Notes: a model not told the origin generated them from the sequence alone. 33,230 nucleotides of DNA from Rhodoferax antarcticus ANT.BR (GCF_001938565.1 NZ_MSYM01000015.1:1-33230), one strand, 5' to 3'; numbered from the stretch's first letter, positions 15,465-23,489 are shown. Made by a program: numbers and translations.

Positions 15465-16796
15465 CAGTAGTGTCCCAACGTTGTCTTGTCGGAACGTTGT
15501 AAGCTCTTGATTTGGTTGTTAAATTTGGTGTTTGAGTCTGGTCTCGATTTGAACGTCATGGTGCGTCAGACTGTCGGTTTTTTGCGGATTCCCGCCCCAA
15601 ACCGTCATGCACAAAGGCACGCTCGTATTTGCGCAACTCATGCTGTACCTTCCACTGAGCACGTTTCGTCGCTGTGTGGCCGATCACAACGGCGAACACA
15701 AGGTCAAGGACTTCTCGTGCCTGGACCAATTCTTCGCCATGGCATTTGCCCAGTTGACCTACCGCGAGTCCTTGCGCGACATCGAAGTCAACCTTCGCGC
15801 TCAGGCTCGGCGGCTGTACCACATGGGCTTTCGTTGTCAGACGATATCGCGCAATACGCTGGCCAATGCGAACGCGACACGCCCATGGCAAATCTACGCC
15901 GACTTTGCACAACACCTGATTGGTTTGGCACGTCCCTTGTATGCCACGGAGCCGTTCGGACTGGAACTCGACGCGGCGGTTTACGCGTTCGATGCCAGCA
16001 CCATTGACCTGTGCCTGTCGGTGTTTGCATGGGCACCATTTCGGTCGACCAAGGCGGCCATCAAGCTGCACACGCTGCTGGATTTGAGGGGCAACATCCC
16101 CAGTTTCATTCACATCACCGACGGCAAGACGCACGAGGTCAATGTGATGGACGATCTGGTGCTGGAGCCGGGCGCGTTTTACCTGATGGATCGGGGCTAC
16201 CTGGACTTCGCAAGGTTGTTCGTGATTCACGAGGCGCAAGCCTTCTTTGTCACCCGCGCCAAGAGCAACACCAAGTTCAAGCGACGTTACTCGCATCCGG
16301 TGGACCGCGTGGGTACTGCAGTGCTGTGCGATCAGACCGGCGTGCTGACAACCTATCAGTCGAGCAAGGATTACCCCGCGACCATGCGCCGGGTGGTGGT
16401 CAAGGACGACAGCGGAAAACGGCTGGTGTTTTTGACCAACAATTTCAGCTTGAAGCCCGAGCTGATTGCCGATCTTTACCGCCAACGCTGGCAGGTGGAG
16501 TTGTTCTTCAAATGGATCAAGCAGCACTTGCGCATCAAGGTGTTCTTTGGCACCAGCGAGAACGCCGTGAAGACGCAGATATGGATTGCCATATCGACAT
16601 ATCTGCTCATTGCCATCGCAAAGAAACGCTTGCATCTTGATGATCACAGCCTGTACGAAATTCTACAAATCCTGAGTCTGTCCATGTTTGAAAATATCCC
16701 AATAAATCAACTGCTTACGCCACCATCGAAAAATCCCGTGTCGGATTTCGAGTCAAATCAGCTCGCTCTCCTCTGAAGAACGTTGGGACACTACTG
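15465..16796 (+). mobile_element. IS4-family insertion sequence, complete copy (1332 bp)
   Basis: The ends are perfect 18-bp inverted repeats CAGTAGTGTCCCAACGTT at 15465 and, inverted, at 16779–16796. One transposase gene lies inside. The left flank is ATTGGGTCT (minus strand), but the right flank is ATTTGATAT, so the two flanks do not form a duplication with each other. The matching ATTGGGTCT flank is beside the oppositely oriented IS4 remnant at 31883, which points to recombination between two IS4 copies. Confidence 0.95.
15607..16776 (+). CDS. IS4-family transposase (DUF4372 + DDE)
   Basis: A 389-residue transposase. The N-terminal DUF4372-type region (FAQLMLYLPLSTFRRCV … FAQLTYRESLRDIE) is followed by the DDE domain. 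The triad is readable as D129 (YAFDASTIDL), D195 (YLMDRGYLDF) and E298 within the YREK-like motif YRQRWQVELFFKWIKQ. The gene appears intact. No good ribosome-binding site precedes ATG 15607, as is usual for IS transposases kept at low expression. Confidence 0.93.
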   Translation: MHKGTLVFAQLMLYLPLSTFRRCVADHNGEHKVKDFSCLDQFFAMAFAQLTYRESLRDIEVNLRAQARRLYHMGFRCQTISRNTLANANATRPWQIYADFAQHLIGLARPLYATEPFGLELDAAVYAFDASTIDLCLSVFAWAPFRSTKAAIKLHTLLDLRGNIPSFIHITDGKTHEVNVMDDLVLEPGAFYLMDRGYLDFARLFVIHEAQAFFVTRAKSNTKFKRRYSHPVDRVGTAVLCDQTGVLTTYQSSKDYPATMRRVVVKDDSGKRLVFLTNNFSLKPELIADLYRQRWQVELFFKWIKQHLRIKVFFGTSENAVKTQIWIAISTYLLIAIAKKRLHLDDHSLYEILQILSLSMFENIPINQLLTPPSKNPVSDFESNQLALL

Positions 16797-17143
16797 ATTT
16801 GATATAAAAAACGAGCAGTAATTGCCTGCGACGCAGGCCAGCATCAGCGTCTTCCGAGGCGAGTAATGGTCCAAGATGGTTGTTTTTTCTTCGGGGGCCG
16901 ACCAGGCTTCTTTATTGGTTACGGCTTGAAAATAGCTTATGACCATGTGCCCCACGCAATGATCGCCTGTGAAGTGCTCGCGCCTTCGCTAAGACACCGA
17001 GCCCAGCTTATCCCAGCACCACCATCCAGCATTCAAGCTGCCCTGGCAGTTTGCGCTACGAAATACGTGGCGTTGGCACTTGGAATTGATTTTGGCGAGC
17101 AACCTCGGGGTTGTTCGCCGACGCGTAACCGCGACTCCCAAGC
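16797..17143. other. Intergenic region with two hairpins, no gene
   Basis: 347 bp between the IS4 right end and the bacterioferritin-like gene. It holds a perfect 7-1-7 palindrome GCCTGCG-A-CGCAGGC (16824–16838) and a stem GGCGAGCAACC / GGTTGTTCGCC (17094–17119, one G·T pair) just after the bacterioferritin stop. The latter lacks a T-run on the minus strand, so it is not a classic terminator. A 93-codon plus-strand frame here has no recognisable features. Confidence 0.55.
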
Positions 17144-17563
17144 CTAAGCGGCAAACGGCGCGGTATCCCCGGGTCGGCGCAGCATCTTGTTCACTTCATC
17201 CAGGTGAAGTTCTTCTTGTACGATCATCTCGCGGGCGTACTCCTCCAGCAGCACTGACTTACCACTGGTAATCTCCAGCAACTTGTAGTAAGCCGCCAAG
17301 GCGGTTTGTTCATGCTGCAAACTTTCACGCAGAATGTCGCCGGTATCATGCTGCTCGGTTTCCAGCAGCGCGCCAATTTTCAGCGACGGATGACCACCAA
17401 GCAAAGTCACCAGTTCACCAGCCTTATGGGCGTGGTCAAGGCTTTCGTTGGCATTGGCCTTGAGCCAAGCGACGATAGGCAAGCGGTTGAATCCGTAAAC
17501 CATCAGCGAATAGTGGGTGTAGCGCACCACACCCGCAAGCTCCAACTCCATGATGTTGTTCAA
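17144..17563 (-). CDS. Bacterioferritin-like ferritin-fold protein (start uncertain)
   Basis: A ferritin-like four-helix protein (ELAGVVRYTHYSLMVYGFN … ANESLDHAHKAGELVTLLGGHPSL … LQHEQTALAAYYKLLE … EEYAREMIVQEELHLDEVNKML). E and H residues in ExxH-type pairs suggest an iron site. It is the last gene of the tonB operon, 50–90 bp after hemP. The first canonical start is TTG 17563, but the frame is open upstream and reads S-T-E-S-N-H-K-K-A-A-I-D-A, which looks native. A good AGGAG lies at 17606–17612, yet where an ATG is expected (17603–17605) the codon is AAA. Either ACG 17599 or TTG 17563 is used, or a start-codon mutation or sequence error is present. Confidence 0.82.
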   Translation of the reverse strand: MNNIMELELAGVVRYTHYSLMVYGFNRLPIVAWLKANANESLDHAHKAGELVTLLGGHPSLKIGALLETEQHDTGDILRESLQHEQTALAAYYKLLEITSGKSVLLEEYAREMIVQEELHLDEVNKMLRRPGDTAPFAA

Positions 17564-17654
17564 CGCGTCGATGGCGGCTTTCTTGTGATTACTTTCCGTA
17601 CTTTTCTCCTGTGAGTTGGGGTCAATGTGTTTGCAATTTTGTACGCGGAAATAA

Positions 17655-17867
17655 CTACTTAGTCAGAATCAGCTTGCCCAGTTTGGTCAGTTGCAGCCGG
17701 TAGACCTTACCTTGGTGTTCAATCGCCACCGATTTTTGCCCCCGCAACAAAGCCGCGCTCGGAACCGCTGCGGCGGCCGATCCCGCACCTCTTTGCTCTG
17801 GCAAAGAAAGCGCAGCGGCGCTATGGCCTGGCGGTGGAGTTGGGCTTTGGAAAGATTCGCTGATCAT
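17655..17867 (-). CDS. hemP: Hemin uptake protein HemP
   Basis: A small (70-residue) cytosolic protein whose conserved C-terminus LRGQKSVAIEHQGKVYRLQL-TKLGKLILTK is the HemP signature. HemP/HmuP homologues in Burkholderiales act as activators or helpers of haem-uptake gene expression. The ATG overlaps the exbD stop (ATGA at 17864–17867), so translation is coupled. The N-terminal 35 residues are Pro/Ala/Ser-rich and not conserved. Confidence 0.9.
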   Translation of the reverse strand: MISESFQSPTPPPGHSAAALSLPEQRGAGSAAAAVPSAALLRGQKSVAIEHQGKVYRLQLTKLGKLILTK

Positions 17868-18274
17868 GGTGCGGGCTCAGTCACAAAGCCAATTTTTCGC
17901 AGACCGGCGCGCTGAGCATGCGCCATCAGTTGCGCCACGCGTTCGTAGCGGGTCGCCTTATCACCACTGATGTGCAATTCAGGTTGCGGCTCGTGCGCCG
18001 CTTGCTGCGCTAGCAGTCCGGGCAGGGCTTTGTCGTCCACCGGCGACGCGTTCCAGTAATAAGCGCCGCTGGCATCCACGCTCAGGCACAACGTTTCGGG
18101 CTTGGCCACCTGCGGCACATTGCTGGCCGTTGGCAAGTCCACATTGACCGAGTGCTTCATAACCGGGATGGTGATGATGAAGATGATCAACAGCACCAGC
18201 ATGACGTCCACCAGCGGAGTCATGTTGATCTCGCTCATCACCTCGTCCGAATCCGTTTGTGCGCCAAAAGCCAT
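17864..18274 (-). CDS. exbD: Biopolymer transport protein ExbD
   Basis: A 136-residue inner-membrane protein with a short cytoplasmic N-terminus, one transmembrane helix (MTPLVDVMLVLLIIFIITIPV) carrying the essential aspartate (LVDVMLVLL), and a periplasmic domain. With ExbB it forms the proton channel that energises TonB. The start lies 2 bp after the exbB stop and the stop overlaps hemP, showing a compact operon. Confidence 0.95.
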   Translation of the reverse strand: MAFGAQTDSDEVMSEINMTPLVDVMLVLLIIFIITIPVMKHSVNVDLPTASNVPQVAKPETLCLSVDASGAYYWNASPVDDKALPGLLAQQAAHEPQPELHISGDKATRYERVAQLMAHAQRAGLRKIGFVTEPAP

Positions 18275-18276
18275 GG

Positions 18277-18996
18277 TCAGGCTCCTTTTTTCATCATCAC
18301 CACGCTACTGTGGCCAGGCGAACTGACCTTTGCACCGGTGACAAAGAAGGCGTGCAAGTCATGAGAAAAGCTGCCCAGCTTGTTAAGTACCGCCTTGTTG
18401 CCGCGCACCAGCGCGTTGTACCCAAGCACCGCGGGGATGGCTACCGCCAGGCCAAGCGCGGTCATGATCAGTGCCTCACCCACCGGGCCGGCCACCTTGT
18501 CGATCGTGGATTGGCCCGACAAGCCAATGCTGAGCAGCGCGTGGTAAATGCCCCAGACGGTGCCAAAGAGCCCGATAAAAGGTGCGGTTGACCCCACGGA
18601 CGCCAGAATCGCCAGCCCTGACTGCAGCCGCGCGGTGAACTCGTCCATGGCGTTACGCAGACAGCGTGTCACCCAGTCGCTCACATCGAGCACGTCATGC
18701 AGATGGACCTTGGTGTTGCGATGGTGTGCGGTGGCTTCGCGGCCCTCCAGCGCGATCTGGCGAAACGGGTCGAAGGCATCCGAGCCCAACTTCTCCAGCG
18801 CGCCGGCAAAGTCTTCGCTGTGCCAGAAGTCAGCGGCCTGCTTAGCCTGCTTTTTGTATTTGAGAAGATCAAGTGTTTTGAGTGCAATCACGATCCAAGT
18901 GACCAATGACATCAGCAGCAGCAGCACAGCCACACCCTTGGTTACCCAATCACCTTGCGTCCAGACGTTAGCAATCCCGAATTGTGATTCCATCAA
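18277..18996 (-). CDS. exbB: Biopolymer transport protein ExbB (MotA/TolQ/ExbB family)
   Basis: A 239-residue protein with three transmembrane segments: WVTKGVAVLLLLMSLVTWIV near the N-terminus, LAILASVGSTAPFIGLFGTVWG, and the third around ALIMTALGLAVAIPAVLGY. The GLFGTVWGI motif and the conserved region KVAGPVGEALIMTALGL identify the ExbB branch. It forms the pentameric channel that houses ExbD. tonB lies upstream (19-bp gap), exbD downstream (2-bp gap). Confidence 0.95.
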   Translation of the reverse strand: MMESQFGIANVWTQGDWVTKGVAVLLLLMSLVTWIVIALKTLDLLKYKKQAKQAADFWHSEDFAGALEKLGSDAFDPFRQIALEGREATAHHRNTKVHLHDVLDVSDWVTRCLRNAMDEFTARLQSGLAILASVGSTAPFIGLFGTVWGIYHALLSIGLSGQSTIDKVAGPVGEALIMTALGLAVAIPAVLGYNALVRGNKAVLNKLGSFSHDLHAFFVTGAKVSSPGHSSVVMMKKGA

Positions 18997-19015
18997 TCAA
19001 ACTCCAAAAAAAAGA

Positions 19016-19717
19016 CTACTCAAGCACCCAATTGATAGGCACGTTAAAAGACATAGCTGTGGGCAACCCGTTGCGTTTACCAGGGCTGTAGCGCCAGCGC
19101 ATCACCGCAGTCAGGGAAGCCTGGTCCAGTCGGTGAAAGCCGCTGGACCTGACCAGTCTGGCGCTGATAGGGAAACCATCAGCACCAATCTGCACACTGT
19201 GAATCACCACACCTTGCTCACCTAGGCGCTTGCTGGCGGCCGGGTAAATCGGTTTGGGGTTTTGCAGGTAATCCGCGTCGCTGGAAGGCAGTTCGACGCT
19301 GGGCGCCGCGGGAGGCGCAGGTGCGACCGCTGCCACTGAAGCAGTGATTGCAGACCGAGGTGAAGAGGTTTCAAGAGGTACGGCTGCTATGACCCAAGAT
19401 TGCGGCGCCTCAGTGTCCTTTTGCACGGCCACCGGTTGCGGCAAGGTAGGCGCACTCGGGGCCTTTGACCGGGCCACAGACGGCTTGACCACGGCTGGCG
19501 GCGCGGGCGGTGCAGGAGCAGGTGCAAGCCGCTCAATGAACTCGCCCAGCATCTGCACCGGTACCACCAGTTCAACCGCCCGCTTGAGCAGGCCGCTTTG
19601 CAGCGCCCACAGCAACATCGCATGAAACAACAGCACGTTGGCCACAACAACAAAGGTGCGCCGATCTTGGTGTGTCATCGACAACCAGAGCGGCCGTCGT
19701 TGTGGCATCGACCTCAC
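19016..19717 (-). CDS. tonB: TonB energy-transducing protein
   Basis: A 233-residue protein with an N-terminal membrane anchor (TFVVVANVLLFHAMLLWALQ), a Pro/Ala-rich periplasm-spanning linker (APAPAPPAPPAVV … VAPAPPAAPSVE) and a C-terminal TonB domain (KPIYPAASKRLGEQGVVIHS … SGFHRLDQASLTAVMRWRYSPG … FNVPINWVLE). It couples the ExbBD proton channel to both TonB receptors in the window. The start is GTG 19717 or, more likely, ATG 19708; the former overlaps the stop of a tiny upstream ORF (19714–19788), suggesting coupling. Confidence 0.93.
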   Translation of the reverse strand: MRSMPQRRPLWLSMTHQDRRTFVVVANVLLFHAMLLWALQSGLLKRAVELVVPVQMLGEFIERLAPAPAPPAPPAVVKPSVARSKAPSAPTLPQPVAVQKDTEAPQSWVIAAVPLETSSPRSAITASVAAVAPAPPAAPSVELPSSDADYLQNPKPIYPAASKRLGEQGVVIHSVQIGADGFPISARLVRSSGFHRLDQASLTAVMRWRYSPGKRNGLPTAMSFNVPINWVLE

Positions 19718-19788
19718 TTACGGAAAACCCAAGCCGAAGCCACCGTCACCATCAAAGCGCTACCGACAAGTATGAAGAGTGTGTTCAT
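19714..19788 (-). CDS. 24-residue small membrane peptide upstream of tonB
   Basis: An ATG at 19788 has a strong AAGGAG 8 bases upstream and opens MNTLFILVGSALM … ASAWVFRK followed by TGA at 19714–19716, overlapping the alternative tonB GTG. The peptide is a single hydrophobic helix with a basic end. It lies between the promoter and tonB, so it is either a leader that couples tonB translation or a real small membrane protein. It is too short for ordinary gene callers. Confidence 0.5.
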   Translation of the reverse strand: MNTLFILVGSALMVTVASAWVFRK

Positions 19789-19828
19789 GACATAACTCCT
19801 TATAAATTAAAGACAGCTTCATTATAAA

Positions 19829-19843
19829 CGCGAATCGTTTGCA
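19829..19843 (-). promoter_or_regulatory. Putative Fur box within the tonB operon promoter
   Basis: CGCGAATcGTTTGCA (7-1-7, 4 of 7 positions paired) matches the other three iron-gene dyads in the window. On the minus strand a consensus TATAAT −10 (19821–19826) follows it at once, so the dyad occupies the −35/−10 spacer. The small ORF starts about 40 bp downstream. Confidence 0.5.
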
Positions 19844-19860
19844 TTCATGAAACCTTCTTC

Positions 19861-20106
19861 TTACAAATTTTCGAAGCTCGACGCCGTCAGGTTAGCGCCT
19901 GAAACCGCCTCTGGCTTAAACAGGCAGGCCATGGAAGCGTCTGCCAGCGTGGCACAACCACACAGGGCCATGGCAATCTCCAACTCGTCGCGCAACAGGC
20001 GTAGCACTTGCGCCACACCCAGCGCTCCAGCATTGGCCAGACCATAGATGTAGGGTCGACCAACCGTGACCGCGTTCGCCCCCAAGGCCATGGCCTTGAG
20101 CGTTTT
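19861..20106 (-). pseudogene. 3' remnant of an FMN-dependent alpha-hydroxy-acid dehydrogenase (LldD-like)
   Basis: The minus-strand frame reads [20 protein letters not shown], then [20 protein letters not shown] and [15 protein letters not shown], the C-terminal FMN-binding barrel end of the lactate dehydrogenase/glycolate oxidase family. Only about the last 80 residues of a protein that is normally about 380 long are present. The text before it (TTNAYDKT) is not family-like, and a different relic begins there. It is a gene fragment. Confidence 0.75.
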
Positions 20107-20115
20107 GTCATACGC

Positions 20116-20199
20116 GTTGGTGGTTTTTTTGCGCCAGCGCACTCAGCGAGCCTGCCAGCAGCATGGCGCCAATCGGCAGCAATGGCCTGGATACTATAG
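20116..20199 (-). pseudogene. Signal-peptide relic, probably of a TonB-dependent receptor
   Basis: On the minus strand, in another frame, the sequence reads [20 protein letters not shown] and then runs into unrelated codons (KNHQRV, stop). The first part looks like the signal peptide and cleavage site of a TonB-dependent siderophore receptor of this bacterial group. It abuts the dehydrogenase remnant, so the site is a deletion scar joining two genes. The family call is inference. Confidence 0.4.
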
Positions 20200-20203
20200 A
20201 CTT

Positions 20204-20246
20204 TATAGCTACTGGCCCTTTATCAATAAGGGCTAAGGGCACATTT
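20204..20246 (+). repeat. Dispersed hairpin repeat, copy 2
   Basis: TATAGCTACTG, stem GCCCTT…AAGGGC, then TAAGGGCACATTT. The inverted complement of copy 3 (23788–23832) matches it closely. The repeat is of a kind widespread between genes in Comamonadaceae chromosomes. Confidence 0.7.
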
Positions 20247-20425
20247 AGCTTAAACTTTGTTTTCAGTGAACGTGACATAGCGTGACAAGACCTTACGGAG
20301 GGTTATTGGCTGGCTAGGTCACAACAGCAAGACGATGGCTGTGTGATTTGACTGGCTGAATGGCAGTGGTGCGCTTCAGGCACTGAGCTTGATGGCAACT
20401 CTTTTCGGAGTAAATAAATTCTACA

Positions 20426-20440
20426 TGCGAATCGTTCCTA
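20426..20440 (+). promoter_or_regulatory. Putative Fur box upstream of the feo operon
   Basis: TGCGAATcGTTCCTA repeats the left arm of the perfect dyad at 24227 (TGCGAAT) with a degenerate right arm. A −10-like TAAAAT follows within a few bases (near 20442). It lies about 97 bp before the first feoA. Feo operons are typically Fur-repressed, and FNR-activated in some bacteria; no clear FNR site was seen. Confidence 0.45.
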
Positions 20441-20536
20441 TTAAAATTGGCGTTAATATATACCAACACAAACAATACCTACTCGCATTTACAATTTCGC
20501 TAACATTTCGTTGTCAACCCTCTTTGGAGTCTGCAC

Positions 20537-20881
20537 ATGTTCAAGTTTTCTTATGCCACTAAAGCGCCGGTCGCCTGCCTAGAGCCGATTGACGCGATCT
20601 GCCTTGGCAGACAACAACATCAGCACCAACATCAGCTTCAGCACGGCAACTCCGCAGGTTCCTTTCCCTTGAGCATGGCTGGCTCGGGCACGCAGGTTCG
20701 CATCGTGTCACTGAAAGGCGGCGCCGGCATGGACCGTCGCATGACTGAAATGGGCCTGAACATCGGTGCCCAAGTGCGGGTGCTGCAGCAGGAAGGCAGC
20801 GGGCTCGTTGTCATGCGTGGTGAAAGCCGCTTTGCTCTGGGCGGTGGCATGGCGCACCGAGTCATGGTGATGGCGGCGTGA
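20537..20881 (+). CDS. feoA: FeoA-domain protein with His/Gln-rich N-terminal extension
   Basis: FeoA proteins are small SH3-like cytosolic partners of FeoB. Here residues about 46–114 form the domain (GSGTQVRIVSLKGGAGMDRR … GLNIGAQVRVLQQEGSGLVV … SRFALGGGMAHRVMV). The first 45 residues are an extension with the run GRQQHQHQHQLQHG (about 25–38), which could bind a metal. GGAGT precedes the ATG by about 9 bases. The gene overlaps the second feoA by GTGA. Two FeoA proteins plus FeoC are an arrangement seen in proteobacterial feo operons. Confidence 0.88.
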   Translation: MFKFSYATKAPVACLEPIDAICLGRQQHQHQHQLQHGNSAGSFPLSMAGSGTQVRIVSLKGGAGMDRRMTEMGLNIGAQVRVLQQEGSGLVVMRGESRFALGGGMAHRVMVMAA

Positions 20882-21153
20882 GCGCCCTTTTTGAAACCGA
20901 TACAGACATTAAGACAACTATGTGCACTTTGAGCGAACTGAAGGTGGGTGAGCGTGCCCGGGTGATGGGTTTTGGCGCGAGCGCAGGTGGCTACCGACGC
21001 AAGCTGTTGTCGCTCGGCATCCTGCCAGGCGTCGAGCTGAATGTGGTGCGTGTGGCGCCGATGGGCGACCCGGTCGAGGTGCGTTTGCGAGGCTTTTCGC
21101 TGACATTGCGCAAGGACGAAGCCTCTAACCTGCAGGTGGAGAAGCTCGCATGA
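20878..21153 (+). CDS. feoA: Ferrous iron transport protein FeoA (second copy)
   Basis: A 91-residue FeoA-domain protein: TLSELKVGERARVMGF, then LLSLGILPGVELNVVRVAPM and DPVEVRLRGFSLTLRKDEA, the standard SH3-like fold. The annotated GTG (20878) overlaps the previous stop; the internal ATG 20920 (MCTLSELKVGE) matches the usual family N-terminus and may be the real start. The stop overlaps the feoB ATG (ATGA at 21150–21153), so translation is coupled. Confidence 0.92.
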   Translation: MSALFETDTDIKTTMCTLSELKVGERARVMGFGASAGGYRRKLLSLGILPGVELNVVRVAPMGDPVEVRLRGFSLTLRKDEASNLQVEKLA

Positions 21154-23489
21154 GCGCTCGGCACACCATCGCCTTGGTGGGCAACCCAAACTGCGGCAAA
21201 ACCACCCTGTTCAACGCGCTCACTGGCTCCAAGCAGCAGGTGGGTAACTGGCCCGGCGTCACTGTCGAGAAAAAAAGTGGCGAATACCGCCTGCAAGACA
21301 CACGCTTTGAAGTGATCGATCTGCCCGGCACCTACTCACTGGATGTGGTGGAAGGCGAAGTGTCCCTTGACGAGCGAGTCGCGCGCGTCTACGTGCTTAC
21401 GGGCGAGGCCGATGTGATCGTCAACATCCTTGACGCCTCCAACCTGGAACGCAACCTTTATCTCAGCATCCAGCTCATCGAAATGGGCGTGCCTTTGTTG
21501 TTGGCGCTCAACATGACCGACGTGGCCGCGGCCAAAGGCATGCAGGTCGACGCGCAGGCACTTTCTGAGCTACTGGGCTGCCCGGTGGTGCCGTTGGTCG
21601 CCTCGTCCGGCACAGGGCTGGCAAACCTCAAGGCCGCTATTGCCCATGCTGCAAACCACCCTAGCCGCGCCACGGTTCAGGTGACTTACACCGAGGCCCT
21701 GGGCAAAGCCATGGCCGAACTCACTGCAAAGATCAGCGCTCTGCCCGGCAAAAACATTGCGGCCTCGCACTGGCTGGCGGTGCGCCTGCTTGAAGGCGAT
21801 GTCATGGCGCGTCAAGTGGCCGGCCCCGAGATCGCCGCGCTGGCGCAGCAACGCGCTGCGGCCATTGGCGACGATCTTGACATTTTGGTGGCCGACGGCC
21901 GATATGGTTTGGCCAATCGCATCGCCAACACTTGCGTTAAGTTCAGCGGGCGCACCACGCGCGACGTCACCGAGCGCATCGACCGCGTGGTGCTGCACCG
22001 CGCGCTGGGTATCCCGATTTTTCTGCTGATGATGTATTTGATGTTTCTCTTCACCATCAACATCGGTGGTGCTTTCATCGATTTCTTTGACCTAGGCGGC
22101 AAAGTGCTGTTCGTAGATGGCATTGCCCACGTGCTCGGCCAGTGGGGCGCGCCTGAGTGGCTGATCGTGTTGCTGGCGAATGGTTTGGGTGGCGGTGTTC
22201 AAACCGTTGCGACCTTCATACCGATCATCGGATTTTTGTTCCTGTTTCTGTCGGTGCTCGAAGACTCGGGCTACATGGCCCGTGCCGCGTTTGTGATGGA
22301 CCGTTTCATGCGCTGGGTGGGCTTGCCAGGCAAGTCATTCGTCCCGATGATTGTCGGCTTTGGCTGCACGGTGCCGGCCATCATGGCCACACGCACCCTG
22401 GAAAACCGCCGCGACCGCTTAATGACCATCGCCATGGCGCCTTTCATGTCGTGTGGGGCACGGTTGCCGGTGTATGTGCTGTTTGCAGCCGCGTTCTTTC
22501 CGAGTCAGGCGCAAAACGTGGTGTTTGGTCTCTACCTGATCGGCATCGCCGCGGCCGTGCTGACAGGTCTGATTCTGAAGAATTCACTGCTCAAGGGCGA
22601 GGTTTCCCCCTTCATCATGGAACTGCCGCCCTACCACCTGCCCACCCTCAAAGGGATCTCGATACGCACCTGGGACCGCCTGAAAAGCTTCATCTTCAAG
22701 GCGGGCCGGGTGGTGGTGCCCATGGTGTTGGTGCTGAACTTTCTCAACGCCTTTGGCACCGATGGCAGCTTTGGCAACGAAGACACAGACAAGTCTGCGC
22801 TGGCCGCCGTCGGGCGCACAATCGCACCGGCCTTTTCGCCCTTCGGCTTGGATACCGATAACTGGCCCGCAGCCGTCGGCATTTTCACCGGGATACTCGC
22901 CAAAGAGGCGGTAGTGGGTACGCTGAACTCAAGCTATGCCGCACTGGCTGAGCAAGACGCCAGAGCCGCCGGTTCACGCGAGCAAGAAGAGGAGCCTTAC
23001 GACCTGGTGGGCGGCCTGGCGGCTGCGCTGGCCACCATTCCTGCCAACCTCGCCGACGCGGCGGGCGACTGGGCTGATCCAATGCATCTGAATATTGGCG
23101 ATGCGACTGACCTAGAGGCTATAGCCGAAGATCAAGAAGTCTCCACCGACGTATTTGGCGCGATGGCAGCTCGATTTGATGGCACAGCCGGTGCCTTTGC
23201 CTACCTGCTGTTTATCTTGTTGTATTTCCCTTGTGCCGCAGCGATTGCAGCGGTGTATCAGGAAAGTGGTACGCGCTGGACACTTTTTGTCGCCGCATGG
23301 ACCACCGGCATGGCCTACGGCATGGCCACCTTGTATTACCAAGTGGCCATCTTTAGCCGCCAGCCCACCACCTCGGTGGCTTGGATCGCCGCCACCCTGT
23401 TGGCATTTGCTGCGGTCTTGCTGTGGATGCGTCGGCTCGGTTCGGTCCAGCCCACATTGGCGCGCCCGGTGGCGCAGCCTGCTGTTTGA
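21150..23489 (+). CDS. feoB: Ferrous iron transporter FeoB
   Basis: A 779-residue inner-membrane Fe2+ transporter with an N-terminal G domain. G1 is GNPNCGKTT (residues 11–19), G3 DLPG (about 57), G4 NMTD (about 121) and G5 near SSGTG. The membrane domain carries two Gate repeats with the conserved cysteine motifs GFGCTVPAI and SCGARLPVYVLFA. An insert (about 610–680, rich in Asp/Glu/Ala) lies before the last helices. The length is normal. It is followed by feoC after a 20-bp gap with AGGAG. Confidence 0.96.
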   Translation: MSARHTIALVGNPNCGKTTLFNALTGSKQQVGNWPGVTVEKKSGEYRLQDTRFEVIDLPGTYSLDVVEGEVSLDERVARVYVLTGEADVIVNILDASNLERNLYLSIQLIEMGVPLLLALNMTDVAAAKGMQVDAQALSELLGCPVVPLVASSGTGLANLKAAIAHAANHPSRATVQVTYTEALGKAMAELTAKISALPGKNIAASHWLAVRLLEGDVMARQVAGPEIAALAQQRAAAIGDDLDILVADGRYGLANRIANTCVKFSGRTTRDVTERIDRVVLHRALGIPIFLLMMYLMFLFTINIGGAFIDFFDLGGKVLFVDGIAHVLGQWGAPEWLIVLLANGLGGGVQTVATFIPIIGFLFLFLSVLEDSGYMARAAFVMDRFMRWVGLPGKSFVPMIVGFGCTVPAIMATRTLENRRDRLMTIAMAPFMSCGARLPVYVLFAAAFFPSQAQNVVFGLYLIGIAAAVLTGLILKNSLLKGEVSPFIMELPPYHLPTLKGISIRTWDRLKSFIFKAGRVVVPMVLVLNFLNAFGTDGSFGNEDTDKSALAAVGRTIAPAFSPFGLDTDNWPAAVGIFTGILAKEAVVGTLNSSYAALAEQDARAAGSREQEEEPYDLVGGLAAALATIPANLADAAGDWADPMHLNIGDATDLEAIAEDQEVSTDVFGAMAARFDGTAGAFAYLLFILLYFPCAAAIAAVYQESGTRWTLFVAAWTTGMAYGMATLYYQVAIFSRQPTTSVAWIAATLLAFAAVLLWMRRLGSVQPTLARPVAQPAV

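Noticed and set aside
15556..16647. 363-codon minus-strand frame across the IS4 element
   Set aside because: It is the antisense shadow of the transposase gene, which has a clear DDE triad and YREK motif on the plus strand.
17094..17119. Rho-independent terminator after the bacterioferritin-like gene
   Set aside because: The stem is good, but the minus strand continues with A-rich rather than T-rich sequence, so intrinsic termination is unlikely.
16866..17147. 93-codon plus-strand frame before the bacterioferritin-like gene
   Set aside because: No start signal, no family resemblance, and it overlaps the end of a well-supported minus-strand gene.
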